A stretch of DNA of 10,313 nucleotides from BS750m-G28 sp035527235. Its GTDB lineage: Archaea > Thermoproteota > Bathyarchaeia > TCS64. The position numbers and the translations under genes were made by a program. Below the pieces are notes generated by a model. That model was not told the origin of the DNA. It saw only the letters and a program-made list of their open reading frames with translations, and ran no database searches. The stretch spans positions 1 through 10,313 of the forward strand of contig DATLAV010000004.1 in assembly GCA_035527235.1 (NCBI GenBank), read 5' to 3'. Shown piece after piece: positions 1-6,473 of the stretch. Every line of letters starts with the position of its first letter. Position 1 is the stretch's first letter.

Positions 1-1219
1 CGGGGCCGAGCTGCGGGTGGTCAAAGTATGTCCAGTCGGCGAAGCCCTCTCCCCCGGTCTCCTTGCCGATCCAGGCGAGGAGCTTGAGCTCCTCTTCCTC
101 GGCTAGATCCCCCGAGACGAAGCGCATCCCCCTCTCGTGGAAGTTGGGGAAACCGGCTCTGCTGGGCATGTCCCAGATCTCGATGCCAAACATGAGGAGG
201 CCGAAGTGGTCGTACCACCAGTCCATGGAGCAGCCACTGCGGGCCACCCTCTTGTTCAGGGTCATCTCCTCGTTTGGTGAGAGGACAGGCCAGCCGCTCA
301 TCTCGGCGCCTATGGAGCCTAGGGCGTTGTAGACGGCGAGGTCCTTCTCGAGCCCCGCCTCCTCATAGTGCTTGTCGCTCCAGAGGGCGTAGGGGCGCAT
401 CACTATGCCGCTATACGTGTGGTATGTGAGGAGCCCCGAGATGTTCTTGTGATCGTAGAAGAAATTGGCCATCGCCCTCACCTCGGGCTCCCAGAGGGGG
501 AAGAGGCCCCCCTGACCCGACTGGAGGGGCGACCATCCGGCGGGGAAGTTCCTGTTGGAGCCACCGATCCACCGGGACGGGGCCATCTTCACCTCGCCCT
601 CGTCGTAGTTCTTGATGAGGCCCTCACCGTAGACCTTGTAGTAGACTCCCCCCTTCTCCTCGGGCTTCCTCTTGACTAGAACGCGCGGGTCCTTCTTGCT
701 CACCCTCCAGTCGCCGTTAGGATCTCTGATCCTAATCTTCGTGATGGCGCCGTCACCGTCCAGGTCCACAGGGTAAAGCCCCTCACAGAACTCGTCCTCG
801 AACGCCGGGTTGGGTATCCCACCGCTAGTCCTGCTGTATGGCGTGTTAAGGTAAATCTCGGAGCCGTCGGGGTTGACCCTCGGCATCACGTAGACCGCCT
901 TGGAGTCCAGGAGCTCCGTAACGTCGGGGTCGTCACCGTACATTGAGAGGAGATGGTGGATCGCCTTGAGGCACGCCTCGGTGCCGGTGATCTCGCCAGC
1001 GTGGGTGTTGCCATCGATCCAGAAGCCGGGCTTGTCGTCCGCTGGGCCGGTCGCCTTGTTGGTGATGGCCAAGACCCAGAGGTCCCTCCCTTGGGGCGTC
1101 TTCCCGATGCTGCTCAGGGTCGCGAGGTCGTCGTGGTTCACGGCCCAGGCCTGCATGAGGTCGGTCACTTCCTTGTAGTCGTGATAGTGGTCGAACTCGA
1201 TCTTCACCTTTTCAGGCAT
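1..1219 (-). CDS. M14-family zinc carboxypeptidase, copy A (C-terminus off left edge)
   Basis: The frame is open from an ATG at 1217-1219 to the window edge, giving 406 codons with no stop. It was translated directly from the minus strand. The protein is a metallocarboxypeptidase-type hydrolase of family M14, which removes C-terminal residues or related groups from peptides using one zinc ion. Visible motifs are the HAGE zinc site (H73, E76), an NPDG turn (116-119), a DxDGDG loop (152-157) that may bind calcium, NRNF (222-225) matching the Asn-Arg that holds the substrate carboxylate, a third zinc ligand in TYHTYSG (H267), and the general-base Glu in GIEIWD (E347). It is a close paralogue of the gene at 6474-8231, so about 180 C-terminal residues are probably missing beyond the edge. 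There is no signal peptide, which suggests a cytoplasmic location. It has its own TATA-like box and starts 58 bases after the E1 beta stop. Substrate is unknown. Confidence 0.93.
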   Translation of the reverse strand, partial: MPEKVKIEFDHYHDYKEVTDLMQAWAVNHDDLATLSSIGKTPQGRDLWVLAITNKATGPADDKPGFWIDGNTHAGEITGTEACLKAIHHLLSMYGDDPDVTELLDSKAVYVMPRVNPDGSEIYLNTPYSRTSGGIPNPAFEDEFCEGLYPVDLDGDGAITKIRIRDPNGDWRVSKKDPRVLVKRKPEEKGGVYYKVYGEGLIKNYDEGEVKMAPSRWIGGSNRNFPAGWSPLQSGQGGLFPLWEPEVRAMANFFYDHKNISGLLTYHTYSGIVMRPYALWSDKHYEEAGLEKDLAVYNALGSIGAEMSGWPVLSPNEEMTLNKRVARSGCSMDWWYDHFGLLMFGIEIWDMPSRAGFPNFHERGMRFVSGDLAEEEELKLLAWIGKETGGEGFADWTYFDHPQLGP

Positions 1220-1248
1220 AACAATCGAGACTTACTCCTTTACAAGGG

Positions 1249-1258
1249 GTATAAAAAG
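1249..1258 (-). promoter_or_regulatory. TATA-box promoter of M14 copy A
   Basis: On the minus strand this reads CTTTTTATAC. It is centred about 34 bases before the ATG at 1219, which would give a leader of roughly 8 bases. The T5 run within it lies about 20 bases after the E1 beta stop, so the same stretch may also end the upstream E1 transcript. Assigned by pattern only. Confidence 0.65.
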
Positions 1259-1276
1259 AGGTGAGATACCCGGGAG

Positions 1277-2248
1277 TCAGGCCATTACGCCGTTGATAGC
1301 TCTGACGATCTTCTCCCTGTCGGGCAGAAGGTGGCTCTCCAGCACAGGGTTGAAGGGCAGCGGGACGTTGGGCGTAGCTACCCTGGACACCGGTGCGGTC
1401 AGGCTGCTGAAGCCCTTCTCGGCCGCGATGGCGGCCACCTCGGCGCTGAAGCCACACCTCTCGTAGTCCTCGTCCACGACGACGAGCCTCCCCGTCTTCT
1501 TCAGTGAGTTGAGTATCGTCTCCTCGTCAAGGGGGACGATGGTGCGGGGGTCGATGACCTCCACGCTCACCTTTTGCTTCAAGAAGTCCGCCGCTTCGAT
1601 GGCCATGCCCACCATCCGCCCCGTGGCGACGACGGTGACGTCCGTCCCCTCCCTCACGAGGTTGGCGACACCGAAGGGCACCGTGTATGTTCCCTCAGGG
1701 ACCTCCCCTTTCATCCTGCCGAGGAGCCTGTGTTCCATGAAGACGACGGGGCCGTCGTCCCTGATGCTGCTGATGAGTAACCCCTTGGCGTCGTAGGGGT
1801 TCGACGGGATGGCGACCTTGAGCCCGGGCATGTGGGCGAAGAGGGAGTAGAGGCTCTCCGAGTGGGTGGCCCCCGATGAGGTCCCCGCACCGTAGATCGC
1901 CCTCAGGGTCATCGGGACCTTGACGGCTCCACCGGACATGTAGGGGCTCTTCGCCATCTGGTTGAGTATCTGGTCCATGGCGACGAGGCCGAAGTCCACG
2001 AGCATGATCTCCACGACGGGTCTGAACCCTGCGATGGCCGCCCCGACGCCCATCCCGATGAACGCCGTCTCCGTGATGGGGGCATCCCTCACTCGCTCCC
2101 TGCCGAACCTCTCCTTCAATCCTTTCGTGGCGGCCCTCCAGCTACTGGAGACGTTCTCCCCGAACACGATGATCGATGGGTCGCGCTCCATCTCCAGGGC
2201 GTGGGCCTCGTTGAGGGCCTCGCCGTAGGTGATCTCCCTGACGGACAT
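1277..2248 (-). CDS. 2-oxoacid dehydrogenase E1 component, beta subunit
   Basis: This 323-residue protein is a full-length E1 beta subunit of the pyruvate/acetoin/branched-chain 2-oxoacid dehydrogenase family. With the alpha subunit it forms the alpha2beta2 thiamine-diphosphate enzyme that decarboxylates a 2-oxoacid and passes the acyl group to a lipoyl E2. Family signatures run in order: REITYGEAL at the N-terminus, GEN near 30-32 (usually GED), APITET with the Glu expected to activate the thiamine aminopyrimidine (E60), GVGAAIAGFRPVVEIM, NQMAKSPYMSGG, ATHSES (H129), AHMPGLKVAIPSNPYDAKGLL, and a C-terminal transketolase domain with VIDPRTIVPLD and VVVDEDYERCGF. The ATG lies one base after the alpha stop, so the two are translationally coupled. 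E60 and H129 are retained, so this half of the active site looks intact. Substrate cannot be told from sequence, so no symbol is given. Confidence 0.95.
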   Translation of the reverse strand: MSVREITYGEALNEAHALEMERDPSIIVFGENVSSSWRAATKGLKERFGRERVRDAPITETAFIGMGVGAAIAGFRPVVEIMLVDFGLVAMDQILNQMAKSPYMSGGAVKVPMTLRAIYGAGTSSGATHSESLYSLFAHMPGLKVAIPSNPYDAKGLLISSIRDDGPVVFMEHRLLGRMKGEVPEGTYTVPFGVANLVREGTDVTVVATGRMVGMAIEAADFLKQKVSVEVIDPRTIVPLDEETILNSLKKTGRLVVVDEDYERCGFSAEVAAIAAEKGFSSLTAPVSRVATPNVPLPFNPVLESHLLPDREKIVRAINGVMA

Positions 2249-2249
2249 C

Positions 2250-3224
2250 TCAGGCGCCCTCCGCGAAGACGTCGGTGAAGGCCTCCAGTAGCTCCGGCTC
2301 GAGGCTCCTGACCCCGTACGCCTTGGCCTCCTCTACAGCCGCCCTCTCCTCGTCCAAGATCTTCTTCTCTATCTCTGGCGTCAGCACGCCCTCGACCCTC
2401 AGCTTCTCCCCGAAGAGGTGGATGGGACACCATTTCCTCTCGTCCTCCTCGGCCTCTATCCTGCCCTCCAGGTTCCCCTCAATCTGATGGACCTTAAACT
2501 CGAGGAGCGTCGGCCCTCCACCGGACCTCGCCCTCGCGACTGCATCTCCCACGGCTTCGTATACCTCCAGGACGTCCCATCCCACGTGGGATGAACCTGG
2601 GATGCCGTAGGCGGCGGCCCTCTCCGAGACGTCGTCGATGCTCAGCTGGGGGTAGTCGATCTCGTGGCCCAGCATTCTCTGGACCTCGGGGCTGCTGTTC
2701 TCGCAGACGAAGACGAGGGGGAGCTCCCAGCAGGCGGCGAGGTTGAGGGTCTCCTGAACCCCTCCCTGGTTGGAGGCGCCCTCCCCGAAGAAGGAGACCG
2801 CCACGCCGCCGTCCCCCCTCAGCTGGTGTGCAAGTGCGTATCCTGCCGTCATGGGGACACTGCCCCCGACGATGCCGTTGGCCCCCAGGGATCCTGAGTC
2901 GGGGTCGAAGGTGTGGTAGGGTCCAGACTTGCCCTTGTTGAAACCCGTCCTCTTGGCGCAGAGCTCCGCCATTAGCCTATTCATGTCGCAGCCCTTCGCC
3001 ACGAGGTGGCCGAGGGGGCGGTGGGTGCTCCCGATCTGGTCCTCGGGGCCGAGGTGGGCGCAGACTCCCGCGGCGACGGCCTCCTGGCCCGTGTAGAACC
3101 CGAATCGGGCGGGGATCTGCCCGTCCTTGATGAGCCTTCGTGCGCCGTTCTCGAAGGTCCTTATCCGCACCATCGTCCTGTAGAGTGCGAGTTTGGTTTC
3201 CTTGTAGACGTCCAAATCGATCAA
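2250..3224 (-). CDS. 2-oxoacid dehydrogenase E1 component, alpha subunit (divergent cofactor site)
   Basis: This 324-residue protein has the normal length and order of an E1 alpha (acetoin/pyruvate dehydrogenase type) subunit: MVRIRTFENGARRL, GFYTGQEAVAAGVCAHLGPED, STHRPLGHLVAKG, LGANGIVGGSVPMTAGYALA, VSFFGEGASNQGG, LPLVFVCEN, ERAAAYGIPG and GGPTLLEFK. It would carry the thiamine-diphosphate/Mg2+ pocket. Several key positions are unusual: GEG (147-149) for GDG, ENS (S177) for ENN, HRPLGH (69-74) for HRGHGH, and Q247/N251/R255 where RxxGHxxxD is usual. It may bind cofactor differently, have an unusual substrate or be weakly active. The start is TTG at 3222-3224, bounded upstream by an in-frame TAA. 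A second TTG (codon 4) and ATG (codon 18) are possible, but codon 18 would trim conserved N-terminal sequence. The gene lies 51 bases after the PrsW-like gene and one base before E1 beta. Confidence 0.92.
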   Translation of the reverse strand: MIDLDVYKETKLALYRTMVRIRTFENGARRLIKDGQIPARFGFYTGQEAVAAGVCAHLGPEDQIGSTHRPLGHLVAKGCDMNRLMAELCAKRTGFNKGKSGPYHTFDPDSGSLGANGIVGGSVPMTAGYALAHQLRGDGGVAVSFFGEGASNQGGVQETLNLAACWELPLVFVCENSSPEVQRMLGHEIDYPQLSIDDVSERAAAYGIPGSSHVGWDVLEVYEAVGDAVARARSGGGPTLLEFKVHQIEGNLEGRIEAEEDERKWCPIHLFGEKLRVEGVLTPEIEKKILDEERAAVEEAKAYGVRSLEPELLEAFTDVFAEGA

Positions 3225-3245
3225 TGCTGATTATCTGCCTATGCC

Positions 3246-3252
3246 AATTTAG
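3246..3252 (-). promoter_or_regulatory. possible weak TATA-like element before E1 alpha
   Basis: The minus strand reads CTAAATT about 25 bases before the TTG start of E1 alpha, a spacing that would suit a leaderless transcript. The match to a TATA box is weak. No T-rich terminator separates it from the PrsW-like gene, so read-through from upstream is equally possible. Confidence 0.3.
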
Positions 3253-3275
3253 TGTTTTCTAAGCCCCGCTCAGGG

Positions 3276-4295
3276 TCACTCGACGGGGGCCGAGGTCAGG
3301 AAGCCCCACCTCACCTCGTCCTCCTGGGCGGTCCTCACCTGCCTGAGGAGTAGCAACAGGTTCAGGGGCAGCAGGACGAAGAGGGACAACTCCACGGGCG
3401 CCAGATTCCAGAGGAAGTGGAGGGGGACCACTACCACGAGCCCGGCGAGCAGGTCGGAGGGGACGTTGTACCCCCGTAGCACCTTCGCTAGGCCGACGCT
3501 CCTCCCCGCCATCGCCGTCCAGACGATGTGGTTGAAAGCCGCCGCCGACCTGATGACGATGGCTAGGAAGGGTGGGATACCGCCCTCCATGATCATGCCA
3601 CCGATGTAGTAGACATTCTCTAGCCCGGCGAAGCCAGCCCCGGCTGCCGCGCCATAGATCATACCGTCAAGATGGTCGTTCAGCTCCGACCCGAAGAGCT
3701 TGTGGCTGGTGATCCAGTAAACGCCCAGTAGCTTGAGGGGCTCCTCAACGAGGGCGGCTCCTGGCGCCCCGAGGAGGGGGAAGAAGATGAGGCTGTTCAG
3801 GAGCCCTGCGAAGATGGTGCAGAAGGCCCCCCAGCCGAAGGTAAGGGCGATGAGGGGGAGGGGCTCCTCCTCATACCTGTCGTTCCTGAGCATCCACGCG
3901 AGGTAGAGGAGAGGGGCCGCGAAGCCCGAGACGGTGTAGCCGAAGTAGGTGAGCCAGTCTCCTCCGTAGCTCACAGTGAGGCCCGTCACTGTCATCAAAC
4001 CGCCGAGGATTATGAACTTGAACATCGGAGTCGTCGGGCGCCTCGTGAAGACCGTTGACGAAGGCGTCTCTCTGATGGGGGATGGCCTCTGCAGGCTCCT
4101 CCAGGCCTCTGAGGCGAGGTATCCCAGAGACACCTCATGAAGCACATCCTCAGTGTCATCCCCTGCATCTGTAATAGGGTCAAGTCTGTATCCGCAGTAG
4201 GGGCAGAAGTTGGAGTCCTCTTCTATGGAGGCACCGCACTCTGGGCAGCTTCGGAAATTGGGCACCGCCTTCCGATTATAAGCGGCTGGGGGCAA
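3276..4295 (-). CDS. zinc-ribbon/PrsW-family intramembrane metalloprotease
   Basis: This 339-residue membrane protein has a cytosolic N-terminal zinc ribbon, CPEC...CPYC (C17, C20, C31, C34), then a linker of about 55 residues (some acidic), then a hydrophobic region from about residue 92. The membrane part carries the PrsW-family marks: VEEPLKL (E184, E185, K188), DGMIYGAAAGAGFAGLEN (D210, E226, N227), HIVWTAMAG (H256) and VPLHFLWN (H293). PrsW proteins are CPBP/Rce1-like proteases; the best-studied, in Bacillus subtilis, cleaves the anti-sigma factor RsiW. Archaea lack that target, so the substrate here is unknown. The start is TTG at 4293-4295, preceded by GAGG eight bases upstream and bounded by an in-frame TAG. 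A GTG at codon 11 is the only near alternative, and either start keeps the zinc ribbon. It follows the transporter gene by 20 bases, so the two are probably co-transcribed. Confidence 0.9.
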   Translation of the reverse strand: MPPAAYNRKAVPNFRSCPECGASIEEDSNFCPYCGYRLDPITDAGDDTEDVLHEVSLGYLASEAWRSLQRPSPIRETPSSTVFTRRPTTPMFKFIILGGLMTVTGLTVSYGGDWLTYFGYTVSGFAAPLLYLAWMLRNDRYEEEPLPLIALTFGWGAFCTIFAGLLNSLIFFPLLGAPGAALVEEPLKLLGVYWITSHKLFGSELNDHLDGMIYGAAAGAGFAGLENVYYIGGMIMEGGIPPFLAIVIRSAAAFNHIVWTAMAGRSVGLAKVLRGYNVPSDLLAGLVVVVPLHFLWNLAPVELSLFVLLPLNLLLLLRQVRTAQEDEVRWGFLTSAPVE

Positions 4296-4315
4296 TATAT
4301 CTATGCCTCTGACCC

Positions 4316-5536
4316 CTAGATGAGCCCGAGACCCTTGAGGACCATGATGACGGGGATTAAGGTCAGCGTGGCAGTCGTGTCAGACATTGTCGTGATGACG
4401 GGTATGACGACGTTGTCAGGGTTGAGCCCCCTCTTGAACGCTTGATGGGCGACGGCCAGGGAGACGAGGGAGATGGGTATGAAGCTCGTCAGGTTTGATA
4501 GGAGGGCGATCTCCATCAGCTTGCCCAGGCTGACCCTGGGCGTGGAGTAGGCTATCAGGTAGGTCGTGAGCGCGAAGACGGCGTGCATCCCGAAGGCAAC
4601 CGCCTCGATCTGGAGCACCTTGGTGGCCGCCTCCCTTACCTCCTCTCTCAGGCTCCTGACGTAGCCCAGCGCGAGGGAGGTCGTGGTCGTCGAGCCGATG
4701 ATGGACCCGATGTTCCCGAGGGCGTTCGTTAGGGCCGGGTAGAGGACCATCACCCCCGGGTACCTGAGGAGGCTCGCGCTAAGGCCTGAGAGGAAGACGC
4801 CGTTGACGCTCCCGAAGAGGCTGGACATGATGACCACCGTCGTCCCCTCCCTGATGGTCTGGAAGAAGAACTTGACCCGGCGGTTCTGCCAGGAGATGAG
4901 GGCCGTCGCCACGATGATGGCGAGGAAGAGCGTCCATAGGAGGATCATGTACGCCCCGCCCCCAAGCACCATGAGCACCGTCGAAACATAGGCAGCGGTC
5001 ACCACAATGTCGTTGACGGACGCCAGGATGGGGTAGACGAGGATGTCGGGGTCGAGCCCCCTCCTGAAGGTGACGATGGCGATCACCGACGTCAACGGGA
5101 TGGAGAGGGCCATCGCCAGGGAGCAGGCCACCGGGGGCACCACGACGAAGATGGGCAGGTGCGCTAGTGTGACCTTGCCCAGGGCGGCGTTCAGGGTGAA
5201 CGAGAAGAGCCCCATGGCGAGGGTGTCGATAAGGGTGATGGAGAAGACGGCGCTAATGAGCTGCCGGTAGAGGGGCGTGTTGTCCCTGATCTGGGGCTTA
5301 ATGAACCCAAGGTGGAGCATCGTCGCGAGGTTCCCAGAGAAGATACCGCCTATGCCCCCCCTGATGGTGAGGATCGGCGGGAAGAGGGCGAGGATCCACG
5401 ACGCCGCCTGGAACTGGGGAGTGAAGAGTGAGATGAGGCCCCCTGCGAAGAGGCTGATAATGTTGAAGGATAGTGCGATCAGGGTCTGAGCTGGGATAGA
5501 GTCAAAAAAATGCCTCCTCGGCCCGGGGGCGCTCAC
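4316..5536 (-). CDS. MgtE/SLC41-type divalent cation transporter, two membrane repeats
   Basis: This 406-residue, highly hydrophobic protein holds two copies of the MgtE membrane domain and is a probable Mg2+ (or other divalent cation) transporter of the cytoplasmic membrane. The repeats are clear: FPPILTIRGGIGGIFSGN (52-69) pairs with YPALTNALGNIGSIIGS (266-282), and FRRGLDPDILVYPILASVND (157-176) pairs with FKRGLNPDNVVIPVITTMSD (367-386). The Asp ending each second motif (D176, D386) corresponds to the conserved MgtE aspartate that lines the ion path. There is no N-domain and no CBS pair, so the Mg2+-sensing gate of bacterial MgtE is absent. The arrangement resembles SLC41 and the archaeal two-repeat proteins. 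The start is GTG at 5534-5536, bounded by an in-frame TAG five codons upstream. A T7 run at codons 9-11 and an overlapping upstream ORF make the exact N-terminus less sure. It is the first gene of a pair with the PrsW-like gene. Confidence 0.9.
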   Translation of the reverse strand: MSAPGPRRHFFDSIPAQTLIALSFNIISLFAGGLISLFTPQFQAASWILALFPPILTIRGGIGGIFSGNLATMLHLGFIKPQIRDNTPLYRQLISAVFSITLIDTLAMGLFSFTLNAALGKVTLAHLPIFVVVPPVACSLAMALSIPLTSVIAIVTFRRGLDPDILVYPILASVNDIVVTAAYVSTVLMVLGGGAYMILLWTLFLAIIVATALISWQNRRVKFFFQTIREGTTVVIMSSLFGSVNGVFLSGLSASLLRYPGVMVLYPALTNALGNIGSIIGSTTTTSLALGYVRSLREEVREAATKVLQIEAVAFGMHAVFALTTYLIAYSTPRVSLGKLMEIALLSNLTSFIPISLVSLAVAHQAFKRGLNPDNVVIPVITTMSDTTATLTLIPVIMVLKGLGLI

Positions 5537-5564
5537 TGTTGTCCCAAGACTCTAACCTTCTCAT
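5502..5564 (-). other. short upstream ORF overlapping the transporter start (20 codons)
   Basis: An ATG at 5562-5564 opens a 20-codon frame beginning MRRLESW and ending ..AEEAFF-stop at 5502-5504, just after the T7 run. It overlaps the GTG start of the transporter in another frame. If one T of the run were absent in the real genome, or if slippage occurred, this ATG would be in frame with the transporter. It is either chance, a regulatory upstream ORF, or the true N-terminus hidden by an indel. No ribosome-binding site is evident. Confidence 0.2.
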
Positions 5565-5615
5565 AGTGCTTCAGCAGGACCCTGTAAGTCCTAGCGTAGA
5601 GTAGCGATCAAACCC

Positions 5616-5625
5616 CTTAAAAAGG
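5616..5625 (-). promoter_or_regulatory. candidate TATA box for the transporter/PrsW operon
   Basis: The minus strand reads CCTTTTTAAG, centred about 85 bases before the GTG start. This would place transcription initiation near 5594 and leave a leader of roughly 55-60 bases, long beside the near-leaderless genes elsewhere in the window. Confidence 0.4.
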
Positions 5626-5710
5626 TATCATAGGTCGGATGTTGCATGTCTTTTCCGTAATCGGTGTCGGATCTCGAATTAGGGACTGAGTATTCGTTTA
5701 AGGAGTTGGT

Positions 5711-5717
5711 AAAAAAA
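5711..5717 (-). terminator. oligo-T terminator after the metallo-hydrolase gene
   Basis: A T7 run on the minus strand lies 22 bases past the stop codon of the metallo-hydrolase gene, preceded by CCCC. No strong hairpin is seen. Archaeal polymerase terminates at such T-runs. Confidence 0.55.
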
Positions 5718-5739
5718 GGGGACGTGTAGAAGGTGTCAT

Positions 5740-6357
5740 TCAGAGCTTCTCTACCTTCTCCTTGGCGTCCTTCATCGTGTTCTTGCCGTGGGTGATCAGC
5801 AGTGCGTCGAAGTCGTAGTCCAGCAGCCGCTTGATCTCCCGCCTCGCCTGGTCGGCGTCCATGCAGTAGCGTTCAGGTGGTGACTCGAGGGTCCCCTCGT
5901 CGTCGCCGAAGATGGTGTCCCCCGCGATGAGAGCCCTCTGCTTCGGCAGGTAGTAAGACACGTTCCCTGCGGAGTGCCCTGGGACGTGGACTACCTCGAC
6001 ACCGCAGTAGGGGAGGACCTGCTTGTGCTCCAGCCCCTCGACGGGGACGCCCCTTGAATCCTGGATTTCCCCGGCGTCCCCCTTGTGGGCCATGACTTTG
6101 CATCCCGAAAGCTCGACGACCTTGGCGAGGTTCGCCACGTGGTCGCCGTGCTTGTGGGTTATCAGGCAGACGTCGATGTCCCTCCACGACTTTCCCATCC
6201 CCTTGAGCTCTGCCTCTATCTTCTCCAGCGCCGGATCCCGCATCCCTGTGTCCACGAGGACCAGGCCCTCCGGGCAGTCTAGGAGCCAACACTCAAGGCT
6301 CAGCCCACCCCCCTCAGAGAGGTTTATGGAGTGGAGTCCTTCAAGTACTTCAACCAT
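5740..6357 (-). CDS. metallo-beta-lactamase-fold hydrolase (glyoxalase II-like)
   Basis: This is a compact 205-residue hydrolase of the metallo-beta-lactamase superfamily with the full two-metal site: THKHGDH (H68, H70, D72, H73), PGHSAGN (H128), GDTIF (D147) and LLITHGK (H190). VLVDTGM (33-39) precedes the metal motif as is usual. Members hydrolyse thioesters, lactones, phosphodiesters or beta-lactams; the short single-domain form does not settle which. No signal peptide is seen, so it is probably cytosolic. I chose the ATG at 6355-6357 over one 11 codons upstream (6388-6390). It begins MVEVLEGLHSINL, typical of the fold, and lies about 34 bases downstream of a TATA-like TTTTATGT, while the upstream extension contains the unlikely stretch SRCC. 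It is transcribed divergently from the M14 gene and ended by an oligo-T run. Confidence 0.9.
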   Translation of the reverse strand: MVEVLEGLHSINLSEGGGLSLECWLLDCPEGLVLVDTGMRDPALEKIEAELKGMGKSWRDIDVCLITHKHGDHVANLAKVVELSGCKVMAHKGDAGEIQDSRGVPVEGLEHKQVLPYCGVEVVHVPGHSAGNVSYYLPKQRALIAGDTIFGDDEGTLESPPERYCMDADQARREIKRLLDYDFDALLITHGKNTMKDAKEKVEKL

Positions 6358-6386
6358 ACAACATCGTGACCGTAATGGTCCAGAAA

Positions 6387-6394
6387 ACATAAAA
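6387..6394 (-). promoter_or_regulatory. candidate TATA box for the metallo-hydrolase gene
   Basis: The minus strand reads TTTTATGT, centred about 34 bases before the ATG at 6357, consistent with a nearly leaderless transcript. The box overlaps the upstream ATG at 6390, which argues against that start. Confidence 0.45.
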
Positions 6395-6438
6395 CAACTT
6401 CGTTTCCGGGGCGTTCAGGTCTAGAGGATGCGAACCGA

Positions 6439-6446
6439 CTTATACT
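6439..6446 (+). promoter_or_regulatory. TATA-box promoter of M14 copy B
   Basis: The plus strand reads CTTATACT, centred 31 bases before the ATG at 6474 and preceded by CGAACCGA, which may serve as a TFB recognition element. The leader would be only a few bases. The core TATA-like sequence also reads on the minus strand, so weak divergent use is conceivable. Confidence 0.6.
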
Positions 6447-6450
6447 CCTC

Positions 6451-6465
6451 AGGGGATATTCCTCT
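6451..6465. promoter_or_regulatory. inverted repeat at the M14 copy B transcription start (operator candidate)
   Basis: AGGGGATATTCCTCT is an imperfect palindrome: the six-base arms AGGGGA and TCCTCT match at five positions around TAT. It lies between the TATA box and the ATG, where a bound repressor would block initiation. No regulator gene is present in the window. Confidence 0.3.
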
Positions 6466-6473
6466 GATTTATT

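Larger units (their letters stand above)
5537..5739. other. intergenic region between metallo-hydrolase and transporter genes
   Basis: About 200 bases, the longest gap in the window. It holds an oligo-T terminator for the metallo-hydrolase gene (5711-5717) and a TATA-like box for the transporter (5616-5625). A small hairpin (stem 5576-5580 with 5588-5592, loop of seven bases) lies in the presumed transporter leader. I see no other gene, tRNA or repeat in it. Confidence 0.7.

Noticed and set aside
1..1219. Possibility that M14 copy A is a pseudogene, since only small ORFs are listed in other frames here
   Set aside because: Direct translation from 1219 to the edge gives 406 uninterrupted codons with every catalytic motif, so it is an intact gene cut by the window edge.
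1212..1457. 81-codon minus-strand ORF spanning the E1 beta end and the M14 A promoter
   Set aside because: It overlaps the E1 beta C-terminus in another frame and runs through a TATA box. Its sequence has no family resemblance.
4276..4281. TTATAA inside the first codons of the PrsW-like gene
   Set aside because: A TATA box here would start transcription near 4251, where no in-frame start codon lies close by. The gene is better explained as second in an operon with the transporter.
5640..5700. Similar GGTCGGAT and GTGTCGGAT words in the intergenic region
   Set aside because: They are too short and irregular to count as a repeat, and show no link to a gene start.
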